Source: Calendula officinalis (taxonomy: Eukaryota > Streptophyta > Magnoliopsida > Asterales > Asteraceae). Taken from it: DNA of 64,000 nt. The translations under genes were made by a program, and so were the position numbers. The DNA is taken from assembly GCA_963853835.1 (NCBI GenBank), contig OY970820.1, forward strand, positions 20,081,873 to 20,145,872, read 5' to 3'. Shown here piece by piece: positions 21,563-34,100 of the stretch; position 1 is the first letter of the stretch, and every line of letters begins with the position of its first letter. The notes under the pieces were generated by a model that saw nothing but the letters and a program-made list of their open reading frames with translations, was not told where the DNA came from and made no database searches.

Positions 21563-24445
21563 CGGGATTTTTGATAATACATACAATGGAATAAATTAGT
21601 TTACGATTTGTCTCGTATAAAAGTTGTGTTTATTAGTTATCTTGTATTTCAAATAAAGATACAAATTTCAATACAAAAAAAAGTAAAAAACGTACGAAAA
21701 GAATTAAAAGCAATTCAAAAAAATAAAATAAAAAATACAATGCGATAATTAATTGTGACGAATTAAAAGCATAAAACCCGAAAAACTAAAACAAATCCGT
21801 TAAAACCGACAAAATCAAACCAATAAAACCGGAATCATTTCAAAACCGACGGTTCGGGTTTAGATTTTGAAAAAACGATGAATTCGGTTTGGTTTCGGTT
21901 TTAACCAAAAACTGCCCCACTTATATTTAATATACTATATATATTTTCTTAATTTTATATTTATTAAATAGAAGCCAACCTATTTAAATATTTGAAACTC
22001 CATTACTACGGTTCATTAATATTTATATTGTTATTATATGCTATAAAAAACGTTTGTAGTTTGAATTTTGGGTTGAAATAATATTCATTGTTGAAATTAT
22101 ATGTTATTAACATTGAATTTAATGCTGTAAATTAGATATTTTTCCTGAAATTTATATGTAATTTTGAATAAATGAAGATTAGTACATGAAATTATATATC
22201 TATGTTTAAAACAAGATGAATTCAGTTTTAAAACTGAAACCTACCCGTTAACAGCCATAAACCGCTAAAACCGAAACCGATAGAAATCGAAACCATTGGG
22301 TTTGAAAACTTAAAACCAAAATTAGTGGAATGGATTAGAAAGAGAAAAGCTTAGCGTTTGTATGGATTGAATGAGTCGGGTTAGCGTTGAATATTTTGAC
22401 ACGGTTAATTAAACGAATTTGTTTAGGGTTGAGATATATAGACCTACCAGGTAACTTTATGCTAAAATTAGTAAATCATCAATATGCAAACTTGGTAAGT
22501 CGTGGACGAATGAAGCAACTAGGTTTCCAGCTTCCGAATGTAAATAAATGAAAAGGACATATGTTTGTGTGAATTCATTTAGTTAATCGAACACAATATC
22601 TTATTCATCTTTATTTGCATAATAAGTGAATTTTTACGTACCCGATTCACAGATTGTTCACCGAAAGCCCTAACGGTGTTTGCCCTCGATTCCAAAAGTG
22701 ATCTACATGTAGATTATGGCCTCACCTTCCATATAGGCAGGCCTTAAGTTGGTACCTATAAATAGATGACCTTAACAATCTTTATTGCTTGTCTATACAA
22801 TTTTCTAACTCCAGGTTTCAACATTCGTTTATCAAACTTGTCATGATCTTTTTCATATAAAAGATGCAACAAGATTTCAATTTTGATGCTCTTTTTAACG
22901 CGAAAACAAACATGCTCACTATACTCGTTTAAACACCATTATCCCACTTAAGACTTCGACCATAACCAAGCTGATTTTTTTCTTTCGGGAAAAATACACA
23001 TAAAAGTTGATTTATGATTTATTCATTACAAATTAAAAACCAAATCTTATCGTATCTATCTAAAATACAACACGAAATTGGTGAATCGGTAGATATGCAA
23101 AAAATTAAGTGTTGAACTGCTCACTTTGCATCATTTATATGTTTTATAGGTATCAAATGTGCCATTGTTCTAGTGGTAAATATATTTATCTCAATCTCAC
23201 ATCTGTATGGTCACGGTTCAAGTCAGTCTTATAGTGAACATTAGTGGTGAGCATGTTTAGCGGTTTTTTAACTAAAATCAATCCCCGAACCAAAATTCGG
23301 GTTTTGAAAATTACACTCCGTTCGGTTTCGGTTTTTTGAGTTTTTCTCAATAAAGTCGTTCGATTTCGGTTTTTTTTCCTGTTATTTGTTTTCTTTTAAA
23401 TTTACCAATTTGTTACGTTAAAAATTGATATTATAATCCAAACTTCCAAACTCTAACTCATTTCATCTATAAATAAAACAAACAATTAGTAAGTTTACAT
23501 ATAATATAATGATAAATTCAACTACACTTGAATAAGATTAAAAATAAAATAACATCCAACAATATTTCGCAACAAACTTATTCAATGTCTTCATCCATAG
23601 TACATAGTTAAATTTCAAAGCTTTTATAAGTATAAGAATATTATAAAACTCAGAAAATATATAATGGCGGGGCGGGGCGGGGCGGTTTTTTCGGTCGGGT
23701 TTTGTATATGCCACGAAAACCGCCCAAACATTCGGGTTTTCCAAAAATGAAAATCGTTGACATCGGTTTTTCAAATGGTTCGTTGTTCTCGGTGCGGTTT
23801 TTCGGGTTTCTAGGTTTCGGTCCTGTTTTTATGCTCACTCCTAGTGAACAAAGGTGTTCCAAAATAAGTTATACACTTTGAAAATTTTCTTATTTAATAA
23901 AAAATAATGAGACCTATACCTACTAACCACCTTTAGTAAAGTGAAATTATTCATTTATCCTTACTTTTACATTTAAAAATCATTAAACTTATTTTAATCA
24001 TAATATGTAGGATTTATCAATAACTAACTATCCAATTCAACTTTCATTATAATCCTTTGCCTAAAAAATAAAAGCAAAACATATCACTTATCTTGAAATA
24101 TAGGAAGTATATCATACATGCATCACATTATTTTATCTCTTAACATCTATATATGCAGAACATCATTTCTTTTTTACTCATTAAATCAGACATTTATTTT
24201 ACCATGCAATTTAACTGGAGATTTTTTAGGGGATAATATCTCAACTTATGCATAACTATTTACATTTGAGTTGTAGTATTAAATTAGCACAACTTTATTG
24301 ACAAAAAAATTTGATACTCCTTGGAAAAAAGTCAAGCAGACGTAGCAACTAGTATCAATTAGGGATCGATTATTAGTCAGTCAATCGTCACTGTCCGTTT
24401 CATCTTTATTTATACCGTTATTTTGCAAGTTTAATTCCAGACAAA
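21563..24445. other. Gene-free interval
   Basis: This is AT-rich DNA without a recognised gene. It contains a stretch rich in AAACCG/CGGTTT motifs (21770-22320), probably a decayed hAT-like repeat, a tRNA-like A/B box pair near 23172-23222, and the hAT MITE at 23242-23843. The last 150 bp are the probable promoter and leader of the thioesterase gene. Confidence 0.45.
23242..23843. mobile_element. hAT-type MITE, CGGTTTT-rich
   Basis: The ends are TAGTGGTGAGCATG and ATGCTCACTCCTA. The flanking 8-mers, GTGAACAT (23234-23241) and GTGAACAA (23844-23851), match at 7 of 8 positions, as expected for a hAT 8-bp duplication. The interior is built of short CGGTTTT/CGGGTTT units and includes GGGGCGGGGCGG near 23670. 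There is no transposase. Confidence 0.8.
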
Positions 24446-26952
24446 ATGAAGGCTCTTAGTATAATTAGATTCGGCTACGGTGTTGCTGTAACAAAGAACC
24501 CCAGATACCACACAACACTTTTTCTCCCATTGAATCATAATCATGATCATGGATTTCGAACCCCACTTCAAATTTTGAATCTTTCTTTCAAATATCCCCA
24601 AATTTCCGATCTTTTACCATGTAATTGCAGGTCTTATTCGTCTTCAGGGCCACCGGACCTACCTTTTTCCGGCGGGATCGATCCCATTTCTATCGCTTCC
24701 ACCGTGTCGCCACCCGACCACCACCAACATGACGGTGTGTCCGCCATTGACGCCGGTACATCTTTGCGAAAACCCATAAGTTTGTGGCCAGGAATGTACC
24801 ATTCGCCGGTGACTAATGCTCTCTGGCAAGCAAGATCCACCATTTTCGACACCCCTTCCACCGCCGCCACCGCCGCCACCAGTAAAACCCCGTCTCATAG
24901 CCGGACCACCATTCTTTACCCTTTCTCTTCCGATTACATTCTCCGGGAACAGTACCGGAATCCATGGAACGGAATTCGTGTTGGTAAATTGCTTGAAGAT
25001 CTTGATGCTCTCGCGGGTACCATTTCCTTTAAAGTACGTGTCTTTCAATTCATTATTTTTGGTCAAATTATATGCATTCTTGTTAAATTGGCACTGAATT
25101 ATTTGATAATCAGTATCAGTATGCACTAATCAGATTAGTAGTTTTGATAAGCACTTCCAAAAACCCCTTAATTTGATTATGTTGTCTGAAATTTCAATAT
25201 TAAGATATTCTGTTTTTAGCTTTTTTAGGGTTTTGGCAAATCTGATTATTTGTTTAGCTAAAAGGTAAAATACAAATAATTATTTTTCAAAAACACAATA
25301 AAGGCTTCCTCACATCCTTTTCCAAAACTGCATTTTGGGCATAAAAAACGTAAACAATTGATTTTTTTTATTTTTTTTATCAAGCACTCATTTTAGATTA
25401 ATCGTGTTTTCATAACGTACTAAACAAATTATCAATTTCAAATCGCAATCCCAAATACCATAAATGGTATAGTAATCATTACATTTGTTGTTTCTGTAAA
25501 TCAGCATTGCTTCAATCATGCCAGCATGGCAGATTCGTTGTTGCTAGTGACTGCTTCTGTGGACAAAATGGTAATCAAAAAACCGATTTTGGTGGATAGC
25601 GATCTGAAGATTGTAGGAGCTGTTACATGGGTCGGTCGGTCTTCTATGGAGATCCAACTAGAAGTACTTCAGTCAACTCAAGGTACAACTAAAGTCAACT
25701 TGTCTCAAGTTATTTGAACAAAATTTAAAACATTAATCTGCAGAAACATGTGACCAACAAGCCCTAATTGCAAACTTCACATTCGTGGCACGTGATTCCA
25801 AAACTGGAAAATCAGCAACAATTAACCAAATCACACCCGAGACCGAAGGAGAGAAATTGCTTCACAAAGAAGCAGAAGAGAGAAACAAATTGCGCAAACT
25901 TAAACGGGCACAACAAAAAAAGGAAATTGAAAACAATAAAGAAGCAGAAAGAGTGGATGCATTATTAGCTGAAGGGCGTGTGTTCATTGATATGCCTGCT
26001 TTGGCAGATAGAGATAGCATTTTGTTAGAAAACACGTGTTTACAGAACTCGTTGATTTGTCAACCGCAACAGAGAAACACGCATGGAAGAATATTTGGCG
26101 GGTTTTTGATGAGAAGGGCTTTCGAGTTGGCTTTTGCAACTGCTTATACTTTTGCTGGTAGTGCACCCTTGTTTCTTGAGGTTGATCATGTTGATTTCTT
26201 GAAACCAGTAAGTTGGTTTTGTTTTGTGTTCATGCGTTTAGTGTTAAAAAATCATGATCGAATAAAAATAGGCCAAAATGCATTTCAGTAGTACCCTGAA
26301 CTATTAAAAGTGTGGCACGGTATCCTGAACTTGAAAAAATGGTCGATTTAGTACCTGGATCATTAATTTGGTCGCGTTTTCTTAGGCGATTTGTTTCGAA
26401 TATCAATATATTGAAATGAAAGTATGCTTTTTAGTCCGTCAAAAACTCCAACAAAAGTAAGACAAGTAAGAAAACGCGATCAAATTAGTGAGTCAGGGTA
26501 CTAAATCAACCATTTTGTTAAGTTTAGGGTACCATGCTACACATTTAATAGTTTAGGGTACTAAAATGTATTTTAGTCATAAAAGTAACAATTTTTGATG
26601 CTAGGTGGATGTTGGGAACTTTTTGCGGTTGAAGTCATGTGTTTTGTTCACGGAACTGGAGAACCCAGAAAAACCTTTGATTAATGTGGAAGTCGTTGCT
26701 CATGTGACTCGACCTGAACTCAGATCTGCTGAGGTAAGCCACAGTTAATTATCTTATTATGAATTTATGATGATTTAGTATCACTTTAAAAAGATTAATG
26801 ATTGATGATTTGTTAAGGTATCGAACAAGTTTTACTTCACATTTACAACAAGCTCAAATGGGGTGACAAACGGTAATATCCGCAGTGTTGTTCCTGCAAC
26901 AGAGGAGGAGGCACGTCGCATCATTGAACGCATAGATGCTGAGAAATGTTGA
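24446..26952 (+). CDS. Acyl-CoA thioesterase, double hot-dog (ACOT9/10-like)
   Basis: The gene is predicted to hydrolyse acyl-CoA to free fatty acid and CoA. Five exons close in phase: 24446-25033, 25505-25682, 25744-26207, 26605-26733 and 26818-26952, giving 497 residues. The N-terminal 100 or so residues are Ser/Pro/His-rich and look like an organellar targeting region. The first hot-dog domain spans exons 1-3 (RVGKLLEDLDALAGTISFKH, HASMADSLLLVTASVDKM, IVGAVTWVGRSSMEIQLEVL). A charged helical linker rich in Glu, Lys and Arg follows at about residues 300-350. The second hot-dog domain carries NTHGRIFGGFLMRRAFELAF and LFLEVDHVDFLKP. The layout matches the eukaryotic ACOT9/10 group. Intron 3 contains a roughly 310-bp inverted-repeat element. 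Mitochondrial versus plastid location cannot be decided from the sequence. Confidence 0.93.
26270..26578. mobile_element. Long-TIR MITE in thioesterase intron 3
   Basis: The left arm, starting GGCCAAAATGCATTTCAGTA, is complementary to the right arm ending TACTAAAATGTATTTTAGTC. The arms extend about 110 bp each and meet near a short loop. The whole insert lies in the intron and the exon junctions are untouched. The TSD is ambiguous in the A-rich flanks. Confidence 0.7.
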
Positions 26953-27097
26953 CCATACATAATATACAGTGTTGTAAAACTCAGTCAACTTGGTCAATGT
27001 AAAAACCGGTCAAAATGTTGATTTAATTAAACAAGAAAGCAAAATTATGAAGTTTACATATGAATGTATGTGTATGTATATCATTGCCACACAATCC

Positions 27098-29108
27098 TCA
27101 CCACGTAAATGAAGGCAATACATACGATGGATACGCATCATACTTTGATGCAAGTGAATTCACAGATGCCACGTCAGCAACTTCTCCAAATGCACTCAAT
27201 CCAAGTTCATTGGCGTGGACCCCACAAGTGATGAATACTGATTGAATCCCAGATGCATTTGCACCTTTTATGTCATGATGTAAAGAATCCCCCACAGCAA
27301 TCGAGTCACAACCATCCACACCCGCCATTTCCATTGCTGATTTATATATAATCGGATAAGGTTTCCCCATCCATTTTACTTCACCACCAAGTTTTTCATA
27401 ACTAGCTGCTAATGTACCTGAAAAATAACCATCAATCATTAAAAACTAAAACCTAATAAAGATAATTATTGTCACTGAGGACCGATTTTGCAAATTTTGA
27501 ATCTAGAAGGGGCTGTGTGTAAGAATTTTAAGTAGGTGTACCGGGCATGATGCGTAGTTCTCTAGCTTCAACAGTAACAAAGTCGGGATTTGCTACTACC
27601 ATTGGGATTCCTTTAGCTGCACATTGTTCTAGAATCTTCTCGAGGTCTCCAAGATTCTTGGAAACCGAGTCACCAGAAGGAAGCCCTAAAGCTTCGGTAC
27701 CATGAACTAAAATAAATTCAGCTTGTTCGACATTCTCTACAACATGTAGCCCTAGACCCTGAAGCAATGTAATAAGATATAAGTTTTCTTTAAAGTTGAT
27801 AGATTATATAGATTTGTAGTTAAATGTGGTAATAAGATATTTAAGATTAAATTTTTTAGGGTTTACCTCAAGTGATATAGCACCTCGATCACTCCATGTT
27901 ATGTGAATGCAGGACTTTCCTAGTGCTTGAAACCAAGGATCATCTCTCCTGTTCATGATATAAAGCACATATATATGTGTACAATTTCAAATTTTTAATA
28001 ACCGATATAATAGATCAATTAAATCTTTACCTTTGAAGATTCTGATATGTTAATTCTCCACTAGTAACGGCTCCTGCAAAAAGAGAGGGATCAAAGCCGA
28101 GGCTTTTTAATTTATCCAAGGTTGTTGATGCACGTCTTGATGAATTACTAATAATGATCATCTTGCCACCATTTGCAGCCAACTTTTCCACTGTTTAGAA
28201 AAGATAAAAACTTCAAAAAAAAAGTAATGAATATCCAGCTGTACTGAAAATGTCAAAGGGCTCATAACATACATGTAGAAATGGCACCAGGATAAGGTTG
28301 TTTCCCATCATGAAGAACCCCAAACTGGTCTAAAAACCATGCCTGCACCAAACAGAAGTCAGGCCAATATATAGAAAAAGGAAATAATTCTGCACCATGT
28401 ACTTCTATAACAGAATCTGGGAACTAAGGTACAAGAAACAAAAAACCAGAAAAAGGTCACGCATCATTTCAATGTCTTAAATACTTGATGGAAGAATGTT
28501 TATGGCAGTGATTTTGTGTTCAATTTCATCTTTCAAGTAGCAGTAAGTTTTTTCATGCATTGAATAAATGCATTAGTGCAATTTTAAGTTCTAACCACCG
28601 AATCCATGAGAAAAAAAAAGGCTACTCAAGCGATTGGAATTCAAATCATTCATGACACTACAATTGAGGATACATCCTTCCATGGGAAAAATTAGGTAAA
28701 ATACTCAGGTGACAAGAAAATGTGGATAAGAATGTCTTCCAGAGTTGTTTACCATTTGTGTGCTTGGGGTACTTTCAAGGGATTATACTCTAAATTAAAT
28801 TATCGTTATTATCTAAGCCATATCGATCATCATCAACCTTGATTAAAAAATCCGAAATATAAGTAAGGATTTATGTTATGAAATTAGGGCTTCTGGAGCA
28901 AACGAGGGGAGGTAGAGGTCGGACATTGTTGTTGCGGAAAAGAAAAATTGATGAGATTAATATAAAACACAGGATACGTAGAACAAAAAGATAACGATTA
29001 CAGTAATATACATTCCTTGTAATGACGAATTTCAGCAATTTGGTGGAGACCTGTGAAGCTTTTGGTGTCGCCTGCTGCCATTGAGGTTGAGCATCTAGCC
29101 ATCATCAT
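27098..29108 (-). CDS. HAD-superfamily subclass IIA hydrolase (broken first donor?)
   Basis: This is a predicted HAD-like phosphatase of the plant class IIA type (the Arabidopsis At5g10460-like group). Exons on the minus strand are 29016-29108, 28273-28342, 28031-28190, 27867-27948, 27542-27758 and 27098-27417; phases close throughout. Motifs seen are WFLDQFGVLHDG (motif I, DxxGV), ISNSSRRAS (motif II), and WMGKPYPIIYKSA with VGDSLHHDIKGA (motifs III/IV). Exon 1 is short and its start is ambiguous: there are ATGs at 29108, 29105, 29102 and 29081, all in frame. The sequence after the last codon of exon 1 is GAATGT, so the expected GT donor is absent at the only phase-correct position. The decayed paralog at 46869-49633 has a normal GT there. 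The gene may therefore be impaired, or use a non-canonical splice. Confidence 0.85.
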
Positions 29109-29130
29109 TTTTCACAGGTTGCAAATTAAG

Positions 29131-29220
29131 AGGGTGTTTGGGAAAGCCATATTTTGTTGACTTATTTAAGAATAGAGATGTTTGGATATAAGCTTTTCAA
29201 ATAAACTTTCCCAAACACCC
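29131..29220. mobile_element. 90-bp foldback MITE next to the HAD start codon
   Basis: The ends AGGGTGTTTGGGAAAG and CTTTCCCAAACACCC form a near-perfect 16-bp inverted repeat. The element begins 23 bp upstream of the first HAD ATG, so it lies in the leader or core promoter. It shares its AGGGTGTTTGG end with foldbacks in the bL28c intron and at 54629. Confidence 0.6.
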
Positions 29221-29637
29221 CTGATTTAGGAACAGTGGTATTTGGATTCATGAACTTGTTTCTTAACGGGAAAGCTTTTTAGAAAATTCTAATTAGTGTT
29301 GGTCCAAACACAGCATCCTATGTGGCAACTTATTTTAAGAGCATTGGGTGTGATCACATCAAATCGGAAGCTACATATGCGTCATCTCTGCGCCACATCA
29401 CCATTTCACATTTTACATTTAAAACCCCCAAATACCTCGTCTACCATCACTTAAGTCATTTGGGCCCCACCCCTTTTTTCTTTCTTTTTCTTTTTTTAAA
29501 AAACATAATACTTCATTAAAATAAAATTTACATAATACAAATTAAAATACCTAAAAAATTAAAAAATTACCGAAAAAAAAGAAAAAATTATCGAAAAAAA
29601 GAAAAAGAAAAAAATACCGAAAAAAAACTACAAAAAA
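29221..29637. other. Interval between HAD gene and Harbinger-like remnant
   Basis: No gene is seen. It contains a GTATTTGGATT/GTCCAAACAC segment that may continue the foldback, then a GAGCATTGGGTGTGATC motif (29339) resembling a PIF/Harbinger terminus, then A-rich repeats at 29560-29640. Confidence 0.4.
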
Positions 29638-30731
29638 CTATTCAACGTCAAGTTCATCTTGCTCGTCGGGGTATTTTTCGCGGATTGCCTTTTTTTCCTT
29701 GATGATTCTTGCCTTATCCGCGCGCCCCAACCCGTGGGTGCTAGTGCCGAGGAATCTCAATTCTTCCAACCAAATGAAAATGGCATCCCGCGCGTTTGAC
29801 CTTTCGTATGCGAATTGAGCGGCTTCACTTTTCCGTCAAAACTCGGCCATCATGGCGTCGCCAAGGTTCGGCGGTGCGGCATTTCCGGCGGTGCCGGATG
29901 AACTTTCCGACCTACTTTTTTTTGCCTTACGAGACTTTCCCGCCGGACGTGGTCTCGTATCTTCCCCGAAAAGTTCTTCGTTATCGGAAAGCGAAATGGG
30001 CTCGGGGGCGTCCCATTTCGGACATTTTCTCAAAACTTCCCACGCGCCTTCGTTATTAAATTGTTTTTTTGACGCCGACTCGTCACGGAACGCTTGTCGG
30101 ATACAGGCCAAAAAGTCAACCTCATTTTCACCGCTTCTACTTGTACGTTGTAAACGTTTGTAGATACCGTTGAAATGTTGGCAATTACCGTTTAAAGTCG
30201 TCCACTTCCCCGTCAACATGTCTTTGGTACGCGGCGTATCAACATCCTTGTTGAACTCAACAAGGATTTTGTTCCAAAAACAATCATCGGATTGGTCAGC
30301 GCCCTTTTCGGCATCCTCGGAACGCTAACCCAACACTCGGCCAATAAGACATCTTGTGCGGCGTCCCACCGAATGACCGCCCGACTTAAGTTGGTTGCAA
30401 CTTTTCCCCCCTTTCTTCTCGCCTTTTCAGCGGCCGCCGCGTCTTGAGGTTGTGATGGTTGTGGTTGTGATGATTGTGCTTGTGACCAAACTTGAGGGGG
30501 ATTTTATTGAAGGTTTTGAAATTGTTGTTGAAGCACAAATTGAGTATATTGCTCTTGGGAAAATGTCGGCATCACAAATTGGGTACCATACGGATTGGAC
30601 GCCGGCATTTCGGTATTTTAGGTGGACGATACCGATTGTTGGGACGAAGGTGTTGACGCATTGGACGCGGGTGAGCCGACACTTCCCCATCCAAGAATAC
30701 CGCTCATTTAATCGGGATGTTGTTCAGACAT
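29638..30731 (-). pseudogene. PIF/Harbinger-associated SANT-like ORF1 remnant
   Basis: On the minus strand the sequence reads as the widespread plant SANT/Myb-like, NAM-associated protein often mislabelled glutathione S-transferase T3-like. Landmarks are GILGWGSVGSPASN near the start, then AQDVLLAECWVSV, QSDDCFWNKILVEFN, LTGKWTTLNGNCQHFNGIYK, FLACIRQAFRDESASKKQF and WEVLRKCPKWDAPEPISLSD, with a C-terminal FIWLEELRFLGTSTHGLG. Several in-frame stops in the N-terminal part (one right after HPD), a 1-nt frameshift after WVSV, and a TGA after DAMMAEF break it. In such elements ORF1 assists the DDE transposase; no transposase ORF is visible here. Confidence 0.8.
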
Positions 30732-31006
30732 TTTTGTGAGTTTTTGAAAGTGAAAGTATAAGAAATTGTAGAGAGTGTGTAGAAGGTGGTGTGAAAAAAG
30801 GTTATGGTTAAAAGGGTTATTTATAATAGGCTTTATTTAAAAAAAATTAAATTCGGTCAAACTAGCCATTTGCAACGGCTAGTCCACGTGGCGATCGGTG
30901 GTTGGTTTGCTGGCTTCGTCGAGCATTCGGCGTCGGGCCTCGCTCACGTAACGCACGGTGTGGTGGCGAGGCCGGCGAGCCGAGGTGGCATCCGGCGCCC
31001 CCTCTC

Positions 31007-31180
31007 TGAGAGTTTTCTATGGTCAAACCTTGCTTTATGGAGGGTGTATCATACGTATTAAATAGCAAAGCATTACAACAATCACTCCTTAATGTAAGGA
31101 GGAGAAAAGGAAAGCAATAAACAATAATAATTACAAATATTGACTATTAATCTACGTATCCTTTAATATCTCATCTAATA
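31007..31180 (-). repeat. copia 3' LTR
   Basis: The 174-bp terminal repeat begins TGAGAGTTTTC and ends ATCTAATA on the plus strand. It is near-identical to the repeat at 35590-35764. The pol stop codon overlaps its inner edge. Confidence 0.93.
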
Positions 31181-34100
31181 TCCCCCCTTCAATTGAAAAG
31201 GTGGCGGTCCTAAGCGTAGCATGGTACGAAAGGCCTCGAATTGAGATCGAGGAAGACTTTTAGTGAAGATGTTCGCCACTTGAAGATTGGTAGGAATAAA
31301 TTTTGTAACAAGTTTATTGGAGTTGACGAGTTCTCGTATAAAATGATAATCCAAGTCTATGTGCTTTGCTCGCTTATGTGCCACGGGATTTTGAGTCATA
31401 AATAATGCACTTTTGTTATCACATAAAAGAGTTGGTCGATCTGGAGGTAATGCATGTAGCTCACGTAATAAGTGAGTAATCCAAACAAGTTCCGCAGCCG
31501 TGTTTGCCATTGCACGATATTCGGATTCACAGCTTGAGCGAGAAATTGTGGGTTGTTTCTTTGCACTCCACGTGATAAGATTACCGCCTAAATAGATTGA
31601 GTAACCGTATGTCGATCGACGTGTGTCTAAACAACGAGCCCAATCAGCATCTGAGTAACCAACAATGTTACTATTTTTGGGGCACGTATAGGTTAAGCCA
31701 TAAGAGATGGTGCCTTTGACATACCGAAGAATTCGCTTAACCGCCTGAAAATGATCATTCGTTAGAGGTTGTAAAAATTGAGAGACTTGATTTACCGCAT
31801 ATGATAAGTCCGGTCTAGTGATCGTTAAATATTGAAGAGCTCCAACAAGAGAACGGTACGTAGTAGAGTCGGTGAATGGAACCCCGTCCTTAGTGAAAGA
31901 GACATGCGGAGACAACGGTGTATGGGCCGGTTTTGCATCGAGAAGTTGAGCTCGTTTGAGTATGTCTGACGCATATTTACTTTGAGTGAGGAAAAGACCA
32001 TCTTGAGTATGAACAACCTCGAGGCCCAAAAAATAATTCAAGTCGCCGAGATCTTTGATCGCGAATTCATTGTTGAGGGCCGATATAAATGTAGCAATTT
32101 GGGTTTCATTATTCCGGGTGAGAGTAAGATCATCAACATAAACCAATAAGTACATGATGCAAGAACTACCCGAATATATAAATAAAGAAGTATCGGCACG
32201 ACTACATTGAAAACCATATGAATGAAGAAATGTACTCAAGCGATGAAACCAAGCTCGAGGAGCTTGTTTAAGGCCATAAAGTGCTTTAGAAAGTTTGCAC
32301 ACATGTGAGGGATGCGTCGAATCTACAAATCCCGGTGGTTGTTCCATAAAAACGGTTTCATTCAAATTGCCATTAAGAAAGGCATTCTTGACATCAAGTT
32401 GATGTAATTTCCAACGATTTAGAACCGTAAGAGATAAGACAATACGAACGGTAGTCGCTTTGACAACATGACTAAAGGTGAGAGAAAAATCTAGCCCCGG
32501 AATTTGTGTATAACCTTGAGCCACAAGACGAGCCTTATAACGTTCAATGGTGCCATCCGATTTGTACTTTACACGATATACCCACTTAGAGCCAATCACA
32601 TTCGTAGATGTAGGTCGAGGAACCAATGTCCATGTTTTATTTTGATGGAGAGCTTTGAGTTCTTCAAGCATAGCATTAACCCATTTGGGTTCTTTTAAAG
32701 CAATCTTAAATTTTTTGGGCTCAATTTTGGCGGATAATTCTATGTGAAGAGGTTGGGTTGTTAAAGAGGCAAAATCAGCAATATGTTTGGTCTTGACAAT
32801 GCCTGATTTGGACCGGGTTCTCATATGATGGGAGTTGTTTTGGTTTTGTGTCGTAGGTAGCGGATCAGAGGTGGTTTGATTTTGGGTGGTTTGATTTTGG
32901 GTGGTTTGATTTTGGGCTGAAGGTAGCAGATTAGTGGTGGTTTGATTTTGGGTCGGTGGTAAGGAGTCAACAGTGGGGTCATTTTGTTGAATGTGGGGCT
33001 CAATTGGTGGAAGAGAAGTGGGTTCGGTGGTAGATGGACCGGTATTAGATGAGGCCTGATTATTAGATGTTGGGCCGAGATCATCATGTGGGTCATCAGT
33101 GGGTGGATCATGTGGAGGAGTGGGATCCGTAGATACATGATGGGTGTGGGATGATTGGGCTGAAGATGTATTGGGCTAGCATAGAGTACAATTTGAAGGT
33201 GATGGTGCTTTAGGTGATGGATCGGATGGAGTGGGCTCAGTAGGTGTGTCATATATAATGGTATTATTTCGCATATCATGTAGAAAAGTACTAAGAACCA
33301 GATTGCGAATGTTGGTTGTATTATCATCGCCTTTGAAAGGAAAAATTGTTTCATTAAAACGAGCATGTCGGGTGATAAATATTCGAGAAGTGGTTGGATC
33401 GAGGCATCTATAACCTTTGTGTTGCATACTATAACCAATAAATACACAAGAAATGCTTCTTGGTGCAAGTTTATGAGGAGATAATCTCTTAAATATGGGA
33501 AAACTTGACAACCATAAGCTCGAAAATTCCCATAATTTGGAGTAGTACCAAAAAGAAGTTGAAATGGGGATTTTTGATCCAACAAGGGTGTGGGTACCCT
33601 ATTTATAATAAATATTGCCGATGAGAATGCATCAACCCAATATGAGGTCGGGATGCTTGCATTAAAAAGCATAGCTAAGCCGGTTTCTACAATGTGACGA
33701 TGCTTGCGTTCGGCCTGACCGTCTTAAAAAATGTAGGGACAAGAGAATCTATGTAAAGTTCCATTGTCTTCAAAATTTTTGCGAACCGTATGGTTAACAA
33801 ATTCCGTACCACCATCACTTTGAAATGTTTTTATTTTTCGTGAGCACATTGTTTGAACAAGATTGATAAAGGTTGATAAAACCGAATAAAAACCACTTTT
33901 TGTTTTAAGTGGGTAAAGCCACGTGAACCTGGAAAAATCATCAACAAATATAACATAATAACGAAAGCCATCTTTAGAACAAATAGGCGAAGGGCCCCAT
34001 AAATCGCAATGAATTAGGTCTAAAGGATGTGATGATCGAGAATCATTATTTTCAAAAGGTAAACGTTGACTTTTAGCAAGTTGGCACGGAGTGCAAATAA

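Noticed and set aside
24634..25126. Minus-strand frames of 81 and 155 codons
   Set aside because: They are antisense shadows of the first exon of the thioesterase gene.
29796..31061. Several plus-strand frames of 85-114 codons
   Set aside because: They are antisense to the Harbinger-associated pseudogene and its GC-rich flank.
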